Positions 16,477-23,518 of a DNA stretch of 39,165 nucleotides are shown here, piece by piece. The notes below the pieces were generated by a model. The model saw only the letters and a list, made by a program, of their open reading frames with translations, was not told where the DNA came from and did no database searches. Each line of letters begins with the position of its first letter. The first letter of the stretch is position 1. The translations under genes were made by a program, and so were the position numbers. Origin of the DNA: an uncultured Eubacterium sp. (GTDB lineage: Bacteria > Bacillota > Clostridia > Lachnospirales > Lachnospiraceae); assembly GCA_948470065.1 (NCBI GenBank), contig CAOKNO010000023.1, positions 1 through 39,165 on the forward strand, given 5' to 3'.

Positions 16477-16485
16477 CATATCGGA

Positions 16486-16566
16486 AGCAAGCTACGGGGC
16501 ATGGCCTAGCTTGTTCTTTCCGCCCCAAGGGGCTGGGTACATTGCTCGCGGGATAAAAGCTAGCTA
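16486..16566 (-). repeat. Conserved-loop hairpin repeat, copy 1
   Basis: The core GTACATTGCTCGCGGG (16537-16552; minus strand CCCGCGAGCAATGTAC) lies in the loop closed by CTAGCTT (16506-16512) and AAGCTAG (16557-16563). A GCCCC/GGGGC hairpin sits inside. The left block, GCAAGCTACGGGGCATGGCCTAG (16487-16509), is shared with copy 3. The element abuts the stop codon of the ABC ATPase. Confidence 0.75.
16488..16519 (+). terminator. Weak terminator after the diguanylate cyclase
   Basis: CAAGCTA (16488-16494) pairs with TAGCTTG (16507-16513) and TTCTTT follows. It is mutually exclusive with the repeat stem CTAGCTT/AAGCTAG (16506-16512/16557-16563). Confidence 0.5.
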
Positions 16567-17685
16567 ACATCCTTGCCATGTTGCAGTATGGACGATTATT
16601 TTCCCGCTTTGCCTGGCGTATGCATACAATTCCTGGTTTGCCGTTTCCAAGCTTCCAAAGCTTTCCCGGCAACAAATAACCTGCTGGCAGGAAGACAGCG
16701 TTTCTTTGGCATAAGCCAGCAAACCGGAAGGGATGGGCTCGAATGCTTTCGCAGCAATCAGGTTGGAAGACAATGCTTTCGCAGGCGGATAATCCAAATC
16801 ATTGTCAAATAAAATCCCAGTCGCAAAGGGCTTCCCTTCCCGCTGTAGCATATGATAAACCTCTCTGCCGCTGCCTCCGCCTGCTAGGACAAAAACCTCG
16901 GCTTCCCCGCTAGGCCTGCTAAGCTCCATACTCCCGCTGTTTTCATCATAGCTTCCGGCCGTCATATCGAATAGCCGCCGGATATATCCTGGCTGGAATA
17001 CTTCTTTGGGCGATCCATATTTCTCTACGTATCCCCCTCTCAAGCAAAGGATCTGATCCGAAACCCTCTGTGCCAGTTCAAGCTCGTGCAGAGAGAGGAT
17101 TACGGTAAGGTCTTTCTTTTCCTTTAATTCCTGAAGGACAGACAAAAATTCCAATTTATGCTTAATATCCAGGTAGGACGTCGGCTCATCCAGCAAGATA
17201 AGATCTGGCTGCTGGCAAATTGCCCTCGCAAGCATAACACGCTGTTTTTGCCCATCGCTGACTTTCGTAAAATCCCTATTAGCAATCTCTAATACATGCA
17301 CAAGTTCCATGGATTCCCTGACAATCTCCCTATCTTCTTTGGTAAGTATGCCGAACTTCCCAGTATATGGATAACGCCCGGTAGAAACCACGTCCTGGCA
17401 ATCCATCCGTTCTGCCCGTAAGCGTTCCGTCAGTACAATTGACATCTGCTTTGCCAATTCCTGCGGTTTTATCTTTGTCAAATCCTTACCATTCAGATAC
17501 CCCGCCCCGCCAACAAGCTCCAATTGCTTTGCTATGCTTTTTAAGACGGTCGATTTTCCAGATCCATTTGGCCCGATCAGGCATAATATCTTCCCTTTTG
17601 GCAAATAGATCTCAATTTCCCTGACAATAGGCTTTCGATGGTAGCCCACGCACATTTTTTCTGTAAAGAAAAACCCTGTTCCCAA
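16564..17685 (-). CDS. FecE/BtuD-type ABC transporter ATPase with extra C-terminal domain
   Basis: A 373-residue ATPase of a cobalamin/iron-complex importer. Walker A is GPNGSGKST (38-46), the signature is VSDGQKQRVMLAR, Walker B is LILLDEPTSYLD, and the switch His is in LSLHELELA. The family is usually about 255-275 residues. Here about 110 more follow, beginning near EVFVLAGGGSGREVY and containing GILFDNDLDYPPAKAL, which looks like a small alpha/beta nucleotide- or ligand-binding domain. I chose the TTG at 17685 because AAAGGGGG stands six bases before it; another TTG at 17703 lacks a binding site. It is last in a five-gene cobalamin-riboswitch operon, 46 bases after the permease. Confidence 0.88.
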   Translation of the reverse strand: MGTGFFFTEKMCVGYHRKPIVREIEIYLPKGKILCLIGPNGSGKSTVLKSIAKQLELVGGAGYLNGKDLTKIKPQELAKQMSIVLTERLRAERMDCQDVVSTGRYPYTGKFGILTKEDREIVRESMELVHVLEIANRDFTKVSDGQKQRVMLARAICQQPDLILLDEPTSYLDIKHKLEFLSVLQELKEKKDLTVILSLHELELAQRVSDQILCLRGGYVEKYGSPKEVFQPGYIRRLFDMTAGSYDENSGSMELSRPSGEAEVFVLAGGGSGREVYHMLQREGKPFATGILFDNDLDYPPAKALSSNLIAAKAFEPIPSGLLAYAKETLSSCQQVICCRESFGSLETANQELYAYARQSGKIIVHTATWQGC

Positions 17686-17731
17686 TGGTTGCCCCCTTTC
17701 CAAACAAATCCCTAACTATGTCTGATAAACG

Positions 17732-18757
17732 CTACGTCGCAGAAGACGCCCTTTTCCCGGCCATTGTCCACAAGACCACAGGAGCCCCAAAGACTGCTGT
17801 TACTGTACTGATGCTTAATTCTGTTGGCGCGAATACTGTCCTTGCAATCAGATCGCAGCCCAGGCAGAATAATCCGCCGCCTAAAAAACAGGTTCCAATC
17901 ATCCAGATTGGCTGGCTTGTCCCCAAAAGCCGTTTGGCAAGGTGCGGGACTGCAATCCCTACGAAAGAAATTGGGCCTGCATACGCGACTACACAGGCAG
18001 AGAGGGCGCTGGAAAGCAGAATAAGGAAGATTCGGAGCCTGCGGACATCCACTCCCATATTTTTTGCATAAGGTTCCCCCAATTGATAGGCGCTGATTGG
18101 CTTAGATAAGAGGAATACACACAGAAAGACGATGGATACGGCAGGCGCCATCACGGACACATCCTTCCATGAGACGCCGGAAAAGCTTCCTCTTGACCAA
18201 TTGTGTAAATTTACGATATCGGCATCTTCAGCAAATGTCACGGCAAAATCCGTAATAGCCGAGCAGATATAACCAACCATAACGCCGCTGATGACCAGCA
18301 TCGGCATATGCTCCACCCTTTTTGCCATCAATAACACAAACCCCATAGACAGCAACGCCCCCAGGAATGCCGCGGCAATCAATGTTGCACTGCTAATCCG
18401 TACAGATCTCCCAAGCAGGCTTACCATTGCCAGAGCCACCGCTAATTTGGCCCCTGAAGAAATCCCTAAGACAAAGGGACCTGCAATCGGGTTGCGGAAA
18501 AACACTTGCAGGAGATATCCGGACAAAGCCAATGCGCCGCCCAAAAACAATGCCGCCAAAGCCCTTGGAAAACGGATATCCAACACAATCCTCTGCGCCG
18601 TCCTATCGACCCCAGCCCCAATAAGCATCTGAAAAATATCGGAAACAGAAATAGAAATGCTCCCATAGAATATATTACAGCCCATAAGAAGCAAGATCCC
18701 TGCCGCCAAAAACACAAGCAACGCTATTGCACGCCATTCCTTTCGCCTGATCTGCAT
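17732..18757 (-). CDS. FecCD/BtuC-type ABC permease
   Basis: A 341-residue permease with about ten membrane helices. Family marks include GSISISVSDIFQMLIG near the N-terminus, DIRFPRALAALFLGGALALSG, and GPISFVGIAVPHLAKRLLG near the C-terminus. A longer upstream frame exists, but AAGGAGG five bases before ATG 18757 sets the start (MQIRRKEWRA). It begins 10 bases after the binding-protein stop, showing tight coupling. With the upstream cobalamin riboswitch, import of B12, a corrinoid or a related metal-tetrapyrrole is most likely; iron-siderophore uptake is the alternative for this fold. Confidence 0.92.
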   Translation of the reverse strand: MQIRRKEWRAIALLVFLAAGILLLMGCNIFYGSISISVSDIFQMLIGAGVDRTAQRIVLDIRFPRALAALFLGGALALSGYLLQVFFRNPIAGPFVLGISSGAKLAVALAMVSLLGRSVRISSATLIAAAFLGALLSMGFVLLMAKRVEHMPMLVISGVMVGYICSAITDFAVTFAEDADIVNLHNWSRGSFSGVSWKDVSVMAPAVSIVFLCVFLLSKPISAYQLGEPYAKNMGVDVRRLRIFLILLSSALSACVVAYAGPISFVGIAVPHLAKRLLGTSQPIWMIGTCFLGGGLFCLGCDLIARTVFAPTELSISTVTAVFGAPVVLWTMAGKRASSAT

Positions 18758-18767
18758 CCTTCCCTCC

Positions 18768-19952
18768 TTACTGCAGCCGGTATAAGAACTGCATCTCTTC
18801 CTGCCGCCCTGTATCCTCAGATAACATGATATGAAGATCGGAAAGCATACCGCCAACCGACATGGAACGCTGGTACAAATCCCTGGATGCGCACCATACC
18901 CTGTTTTCTTGTACTGCTTTAAAATCCTTGAACAACGCTTCCCTTTGGATCAATTCTTCGATGGACGCAACTCCTCCGTCAACCGCGCTGTTGTAAATCA
19001 GGTAATCAGCGTCTTTCGCGGCATGATAAAACTCTTCCATCTGTATGGAGATCGAGGAACGTCTGCCCTTCTCATCTCCCAACTCCCCAAACACATATCT
19101 TCCTCCTGCAAGTTCTATCATTTTGGGGATATAGTCGGAAGCCACCCTTACGTTTACCATCCCATTGGACGTTAGATAAAAGAACGCCACCGTCTTATCA
19201 ACTTCCTCTCCTCTTGAAATGCGCGCCAATATCTCTGCCTGCCGTCCAAATGCTTCCTGCGCCTCCTTCTCTTTGCCTAACAACAAGCCATACGCCTTAA
19301 TCCACTCCACCCTGCCGAGGGGATGCTCCTCATAACTTGACAGATCCATCCATACCGGGATCCCGAAGCTTTCTAATTTCTCCCGCACCTCAGGGGTATG
19401 GGAAATCATATTATTTTCCACAGCCAGCGAACATCCCTTTGCTAACAGCAATTCATAATCCGGCATACTGTATTTCCCTGCATATAAGATATCTCCTTGC
19501 TCCATTGCCTTTTTGGCCTCTGGGATACTCCATGCATCCGGCTTTTGGCTGGAAAAACAAACCTTGCCCAACGCTTCTAGTTCACAGAAGACGTCCATGG
19601 CAGCCGTCGCCGCAATGTAAATATTTGCCAAAGGCTGTTTCAATACCTCAATTCCTTCCATCAAGTCCGCTGGAGCCTCCGCTCCCTCAGGACAGATAAG
19701 ATACCGGCTGCCATCCGAAACGGAAAACACGGCGTAACCATCCTGATAATAATCCACCGCGAATTGCGATGCATATTCCAGTTCAAGGCTACCTTCGTAT
19801 GTAAGCGCCTGGCTAACGGCGGATTCCCTGCCCAAAAGGCTGTCCCATCCCGTTTCCGCCTGCCCTGCCGCGCTTTTGCATCCTCCTGCACCCCCTGCCA
19901 AAACAATCAATATCAGGCAGGTAAGTATTTTATGCGTCCAACGATTGTCCAT
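18768..19952 (-). CDS. ABC substrate-binding lipoprotein (BtuF/FecB type)
   Basis: A 394-residue lipoprotein with signal helix 8-22 and lipidated Cys25 (AGGC). Two lobes joined by a helix match the periplasmic-binding-protein type 2 (Peripla_BP_2) fold. Visible segments are QPLANIYIAATAAMDVFCEL, the SMPDYELLLAKGCSLAVENN block, and KMIELAGGRYVFGELGDEKGRRSSISIQMEEF, which is typical of corrinoid, haem and siderophore binders. It is third in the operon, after the surface protein and before the permease. It delivers its ligand to the permease at 17732-18757. Cobalamin or a cobalt-tetrapyrrole is inferred from the riboswitch, not from the fold. Confidence 0.9.
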   Translation of the reverse strand: MDNRWTHKILTCLILIVLAGGAGGCKSAAGQAETGWDSLLGRESAVSQALTYEGSLELEYASQFAVDYYQDGYAVFSVSDGSRYLICPEGAEAPADLMEGIEVLKQPLANIYIAATAAMDVFCELEALGKVCFSSQKPDAWSIPEAKKAMEQGDILYAGKYSMPDYELLLAKGCSLAVENNMISHTPEVREKLESFGIPVWMDLSSYEEHPLGRVEWIKAYGLLLGKEKEAQEAFGRQAEILARISRGEEVDKTVAFFYLTSNGMVNVRVASDYIPKMIELAGGRYVFGELGDEKGRRSSISIQMEEFYHAAKDADYLIYNSAVDGGVASIEELIQREALFKDFKAVQENRVWCASRDLYQRSMSVGGMLSDLHIMLSEDTGRQEEMQFLYRLQ

Positions 19953-20003
19953 CCCTGCACCCGCTTTCCTTTCTACATCTCCCCAGTCCAGTTTAAACCT
20001 TGA

Positions 20004-20966
20004 TTATACATGGGATAACATTTTCTTTCGGAAAAAGGCGGCGGCAGCTACTGCCAACGCCATTGCTGCCAACGCTACAAGCGCCGCCGTATCTCTCTCC
20101 GTTTTTTTCTTGATCGTATCGGAATGGAATATCAGGGTATAGGAAACCTCATGGGGCTTGCTCATGGCAGTCGTATCTGCAATCACGGGAATCTCTTGAT
20201 CAAACGCCAACACTGGTATCTCAAAAACGGAATCCCCATCTTTATTTATGGGGAAATATTTTCTGCCGTTTACCACCATATAATCGTAATTCGGACTGTC
20301 CCAGACCAGGACGGCCGCTGCGGCCCCATCTGTCACTACAAGCGGCGACGGAGACGCAATTGTAGCCCTTCCCGTTCCTCCCTGTACCGACAATCCTACG
20401 GTATAGCATCCATCCTCCAATATCCTGCCCCGATCCACCGCGCCTTTTGGAAGGGAACCTGCGCAAAAGACAAGCTTCCTGTCATACCACTTCTGTTTCC
20501 TCCTGCTAAATGCGGCGCAGTCAATTTCCTGATCCAAAGCTTCCACTGGGATCGTATATGTATATTTCCCCTCCGCATCCTCCACATAAGGGATATGTGA
20601 TCCTTCGGATGATCTGTTTGCTTCGTCCCCTGTCCCCATATACAATTTCAAATACCCTGTTCCGCTTAAAGTAAGGACGGCTTCCATCTCCCCATCCTCC
20701 ACCGTAAGGCTTGCCTTGACTACCCGGAACATAGAAGAACTAGATTCTACTTCAATAGGATACGTGCCATTTTCCACCTTATCTCCAAACACCGGTGCTT
20801 GCCCTTTTGTTGTCTCTGCATAACAGATGGCTGCCATGCCAGATACGGCGGCGGCCAAAATAAGGCCTGCTGCAGATGTTATTAATAGCAGCATCTTCCG
20901 GCTCCCGCCTGCAAAAAGGCCTGCCGGCCCATCCAACGCTTTTCTCCTGCCCTTCATAGACGTCAC
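20004..20966 (-). CDS. Membrane-anchored two-domain surface protein, NEAT-like by inference
   Basis: A 320-residue protein with an N-terminal signal (about 24-50, ending CYAET), two similar beta-rich domains (about 60-170 and 180-285) and a C-terminal membrane helix (about 293-313) followed by RKKMLSHV. Each domain starts with a NGTYPIEV/DGCYTVGL strand and has VxALDQEI / VLAFDQEI near its end, then a closing strand (WYDRKLVF, EVSYTLIF). The architecture recalls tandem NEAT domains that bind haem in Gram-positive bacteria, but I cannot see the diagnostic haem Tyr pair with certainty. It starts at GTG overlapping the chelatase stop (GTGA), so translation is coupled; ATG three codons later is possible. 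It is likely a surface ligand relay to the ABC importer. Confidence 0.7.
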   Translation of the reverse strand: MTSMKGRRKALDGPAGLFAGGSRKMLLLITSAAGLILAAAVSGMAAICYAETTKGQAPVFGDKVENGTYPIEVESSSSMFRVVKASLTVEDGEMEAVLTLSGTGYLKLYMGTGDEANRSSEGSHIPYVEDAEGKYTYTIPVEALDQEIDCAAFSRRKQKWYDRKLVFCAGSLPKGAVDRGRILEDGCYTVGLSVQGGTGRATIASPSPLVVTDGAAAAVLVWDSPNYDYMVVNGRKYFPINKDGDSVFEIPVLAFDQEIPVIADTTAMSKPHEVSYTLIFHSDTIKKKTERDTAALVALAAMALAVAAAAFFRKKMLSHV

Positions 20967-21853
20967 ATGCTTTCCAGAGCCGCGCGGACATGCCCCACAT
21001 AGATGTCACGGATTGCCGGGATCTGGCCAAGCCCTTCTAAAATGCATTCCACCTGGTATCCCTTCCCTTCTATAATGCTTTTCCAGCTATCCTCTTCATC
21101 GCCCGCCATATCGTTGTTGGCATGATCGCCAGCTACGATCATCAAGGGCTCCAACACCACTTTTTTGTAGTTATGGTTGCCGCCCATGGATTCTAGGACG
21201 CTATCTAGCGTTGGCTCCGCCTCTACCGTGCCGATGTAATAATTCCCATACCCTGCTTCCTCCAGCTTTTCCTGCATCTTGGCGTACACGCCGTTGGCAT
21301 CGTCCTCCGTCCCATGCCCCATAAAGCAGACGGCTGTTTCCCCATCGTCATAAGAAGCCGTTTTCGCAGTAATTGCCTTTATGGCTGCATCAAAATCTGC
21401 ATCATCCGAAAGCAACGGCTTCCCAAGGGCTATTTTCTCAAACTTCCCTTCGTAATCCTTCAATGCATTTGCCACGTCATCGTATTCATATCCGTCCATC
21501 AAATGGGTTGGCTGGACAATCAGGTTCTTTATGCCATCTGCCGCCGCCCGATCCAATGCTTCCTCCACATTGTCTATTACTAGCCCATCGCGCTTTTTCA
21601 GCTTATCAATTATGATTTGGCTCGTAAAAGCGCGGCGCACCGGATAATCTGGGAATGCCACCTCAACCGCTTTTTCAATGGCTCCAATGGTCAGTTCACG
21701 GCTTGCGTTGTAGCTGGTCCCAAAGCTTACGACCAAAATTGCCGTATCCTCTTTTGGGGCAGATCCGGTTTTTTCTTCCCCCGCCCCACATCCGGCTGCG
21801 CACAATGCCGCCATAAGCGCAGCAAAGAATAATACTGTACGTTTTTTCCTCAT
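20963..21853 (-). CDS. cbiK: Exported CbiK-like sirohydrochlorin cobaltochelatase lipoprotein
   Basis: A 296-residue class II chelatase. These insert Co2+ (or Fe2+) into sirohydrochlorin. Family marks: ILVVSFGTSYNASRELTIGAIE (39-60), IVQPTHLMDGYEYDD, CFMGHGTEDDANGVY, and PLMIVAGDHANNDMAGDEEDSW. His180 and His244 probably correspond to the two metal-binding histidines of Salmonella CbiK. Unlike cytoplasmic CbiK it has a signal helix and lipobox AAGC with lipidated Cys22, so it acts outside the membrane. Periplasmic CbiK variants are known from Desulfovibrio. AAGGAGG seven bases before ATG 21853 sets the start. It is first in the operon under the cobalamin riboswitch. Bases 21854-22089 of the leader hold no gene. 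Confidence 0.9.
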   Translation of the reverse strand: MRKKRTVLFFAALMAALCAAGCGAGEEKTGSAPKEDTAILVVSFGTSYNASRELTIGAIEKAVEVAFPDYPVRRAFTSQIIIDKLKKRDGLVIDNVEEALDRAAADGIKNLIVQPTHLMDGYEYDDVANALKDYEGKFEKIALGKPLLSDDADFDAAIKAITAKTASYDDGETAVCFMGHGTEDDANGVYAKMQEKLEEAGYGNYYIGTVEAEPTLDSVLESMGGNHNYKKVVLEPLMIVAGDHANNDMAGDEEDSWKSIIEGKGYQVECILEGLGQIPAIRDIYVGHVRAALESM

Positions 21854-22089
21854 ATAATCCTCCTTCTTCCAGCGCCCTCTTGGCGCTCCTGCATTTCCCT
21901 TATAACAATACGCTGTAAGGAACCAGGCGGGCCGTTGCAGCCGCCCTGCCGTTACATAGAATATGCCAAAAACACGTTTCAAGCAGAACTGGGCGTCCTT
22001 CCTCGCATCGTTGATAAATTGTAGCGCAATCTTGGTAAAATTGGCCTGCAAGGGAAATTCAGGCCTTTTGGCGCCCTAATCCTATAAAC

Positions 22090-22129
22090 GAAAAAAACCC
22101 TTCCCCTATGCAATACAGGTAAAGAGTTT
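22090..22129 (-). terminator. Intrinsic terminator in the cobalamin riboswitch leader (distal)
   Basis: On the minus strand AAACTCTTTACC pairs with GGGGAAGGGTTT (plus 22118-22129 and 22095-22106), with G-T pairs, followed by seven T residues. It lies between the aptamer and cbiK. Confidence 0.75.
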
Positions 22130-22135
22130 GTACAC

Positions 22136-22164
22136 AAAAGAAACTTGCTAAAACCTCAGCAAGT
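22136..22164 (-). terminator. Stem-loop with U-tract next to the cobalamin aptamer (proximal)
   Basis: ACTTGCT...AGCAAGT (plus 22143-22164) forms an 8-bp stem followed on the minus strand by TTCTTTT. Two tandem terminators in one leader suggest tight repression when B12 is plentiful. Confidence 0.65.
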
Positions 22165-22199
22165 ATGTACAACCAATTACTCGTGGCTCGAAACTAATG

Positions 22200-22392
22200 T
22201 TTCCGTACAAATCCAGGCAGGTCTCCCGGCTTATAGATCGTCGCATAGGCCATCTTCCCAGTTCCCCAGTGATATCGCGGCTTTCGCTCCCTAATTACGG
22301 TGACGAGTTCGTACAGGATTTACACCTGTTTCCCTTTTCACCAGAACCAATGCTATGCATTGTCCTGACACCTGGATCTTCCATATTCAATT
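22200..22392 (-). promoter_or_regulatory. Cobalamin riboswitch
   Basis: The minus strand shows the class landmarks in order: GGTGAAAAGGGAAACAGGTG, then AAATCCTGTACGA, GTCACCGTAA, GGGAGCGAAAGCCGCG, CACTGG, and GGGAAGATGGCC. The B12 box AAGCCGGGAGACCTGCCTG is at plus 22214-22232. It directly precedes two terminators and the cbiK-ABC operon, and begins at the predicted transcription start. High adenosylcobalamin (or related corrinoid) should switch the operon off. Confidence 0.93.
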
Positions 22393-22398
22393 GGTCAA

Positions 22399-22426
22399 AG
22401 TATAACATATCCCATAGAAATGTCAA
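22399..22426 (-). promoter_or_regulatory. Promoter of the cobalamin-riboswitch operon
   Basis: Minus-strand TTGACA (22421-22426), a 16-base spacer and TATACT (22399-22404) place transcription start right at the 5' edge of the riboswitch. Confidence 0.8.
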
Positions 22427-22446
22427 CAGAGAACAAATGCTTTTTA

Positions 22447-22473
22447 TCTCATAGGACGCACTTTCCTATGAAA
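22447..22473. repeat. Two-hairpin dispersed repeat, copy C (second hairpin only)
   Basis: TCTCATAGGA-CGCACTT-TCCTATGAAA, with one stem mismatch, keeps the seven-base loop CGCACTT of copies A and B. It lies between the operon promoter and the terminator of the FliD-like gene. Confidence 0.7.
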
Positions 22474-22474
22474 T

Positions 22475-22511
22475 GAAAAAACAGGCAAGAAGCCAACTGC
22501 CTCCTGCCTGT
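22475..22511 (-). terminator. Terminator of the FliD-like gene
   Basis: Minus-strand ACAGGCA (RC of 22505-22511) pairs with TGCCTGT (RC of 22481-22487), followed by TTTTTTC. It lies 20 bases beyond the stop codon at 22531. Confidence 0.75.
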
Positions 22512-22530
22512 CCTTGCGTCTGCTATGTTC

Positions 22531-23298
22531 CTAGAAAAAATCGTTATAATTGTTCCCATAGGAATAATTATAATTATACGCGCCATTTTTGCCATAGGTA
22601 TTGGCTTTGCTTGCTTCGCTCTGCGCATAATGCTCGATCAGGGAAGCCTTCGCCGATACGGAATAACCGTAGGATCCTGCCCCATTGAACAATCCTTTTA
22701 CGCTTTCCATATCTGATTTCTTAAAGGTTTCCTTATCAATGCTTAAGGTATTGTCTTCATTGATGGTAATCCCCATCTTAGCAAGAGTCTTTTCCTTGCG
22801 GTCTGTCAGGCTGATAAGCTGGGACATGTTGCGGCTGACAGACTTCGTATTCGCATTTTTCGTACTGCTTACCAGATCATTGTAATTCTTCACAAAGCTA
22901 TCCACCTTATTGTAAATCGCTTCTGTGTCGTAATCCTTCTTAGTCGTGCCGTCTTCCTGCTTCACATCTACCTTCTGGAAGACGTCTTTCCTGCCCTTGG
23001 CCAGCAATGCATCTGCGCTTTCCTTCAAATCCTCCGCGCTGTCTTCGATGTTCCCAAGCTTCTTCGCAGAATCCTTGGAAATAGCGGTTGACGATGATAC
23101 GGCGGATGAAACTGCCTTCGATACGCTGGAATTGTTGTTCGTCCCATAATAAGCTTTCAGCAGCTTGTGATAAGAGCCGCTCTTAATGCTTGCATAATCT
23201 GCAAGGAAATTCCCCGAACCGTTAATACCGGAACCTGAATTAAAGCTGGAGAACAACGTACTGAATGCATTTGAATTATTTATCCCAAAAAATGACAT
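22531..23298 (-). CDS. FliD C-terminal-like protein
   Basis: A 255-residue protein. The N-terminal third is Ser/Gly/Asn-rich (FSSFNSGSGINGSGNF). A helical stretch follows (about 75-130), then a segment YDTEAIYNKVDSFVKNYNDL, LISLTDRKEKTLAKMGITIN, EDNTLSIDKETFKKSDMESVKGLF, which reads like the C-terminal domain of FliD, the flagellar filament cap. Full FliD proteins are much longer, with an N-terminal coiled coil and D2-D3 domains that are absent here. The C-terminus is Tyr/Asn-rich (NYNYSYGNNYNDFF). There is no signal peptide. ATG 23298 with GGAG eight bases before it is preferred over the GTG three codons upstream. It stands alone, away from flagellar genes, so its role in filament assembly is uncertain. 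Confidence 0.65.
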   Translation of the reverse strand: MSFFGINNSNAFSTLFSSFNSGSGINGSGNFLADYASIKSGSYHKLLKAYYGTNNNSSVSKAVSSAVSSSTAISKDSAKKLGNIEDSAEDLKESADALLAKGRKDVFQKVDVKQEDGTTKKDYDTEAIYNKVDSFVKNYNDLVSSTKNANTKSVSRNMSQLISLTDRKEKTLAKMGITINEDNTLSIDKETFKKSDMESVKGLFNGAGSYGYSVSAKASLIEHYAQSEASKANTYGKNGAYNYNYSYGNNYNDFF

Positions 23299-23396
23299 AT
23301 GCCTCACTCCTTTGATAAATAGAATCTATAAATATTGTTCTTCTATGTTACAATTCCTGGATGCTACCTATCTTCCACGTAACATCTGCTTTCTAT

Positions 23397-23425
23397 TATT
23401 ATCGGCATTTTACCATTAATATCAA
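23397..23425 (-). promoter_or_regulatory. Promoter of the FliD-like gene, sigma-A or sigma-D/FliA type
   Basis: Minus-strand TTGATA (23420-23425), a 17-base spacer and ATAATA (23397-23402) would serve sigma-A. The same place contains GCCGATAA (RC of 23399-23406), the textbook -10 box of the flagellar sigma factor, but the expected TAAA -35 at 15 bases is only TTGA. The two readings overlap. Confidence 0.5.
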
Positions 23426-23518
23426 GCCCCTGCAACTATTTTTTTCCTAGATCTGGCAGCGTCAAATGGACGAAAGGACGGTTTGCGCGCATTGCGGGGC
23501 GGCTGGCAAGAGTATGGG

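Noticed and set aside
21854-22051. 66-codon upstream extension of the cbiK frame
   Set aside because: It lacks a binding site and would hide the signal peptide; AAGGAGG marks ATG 21853.
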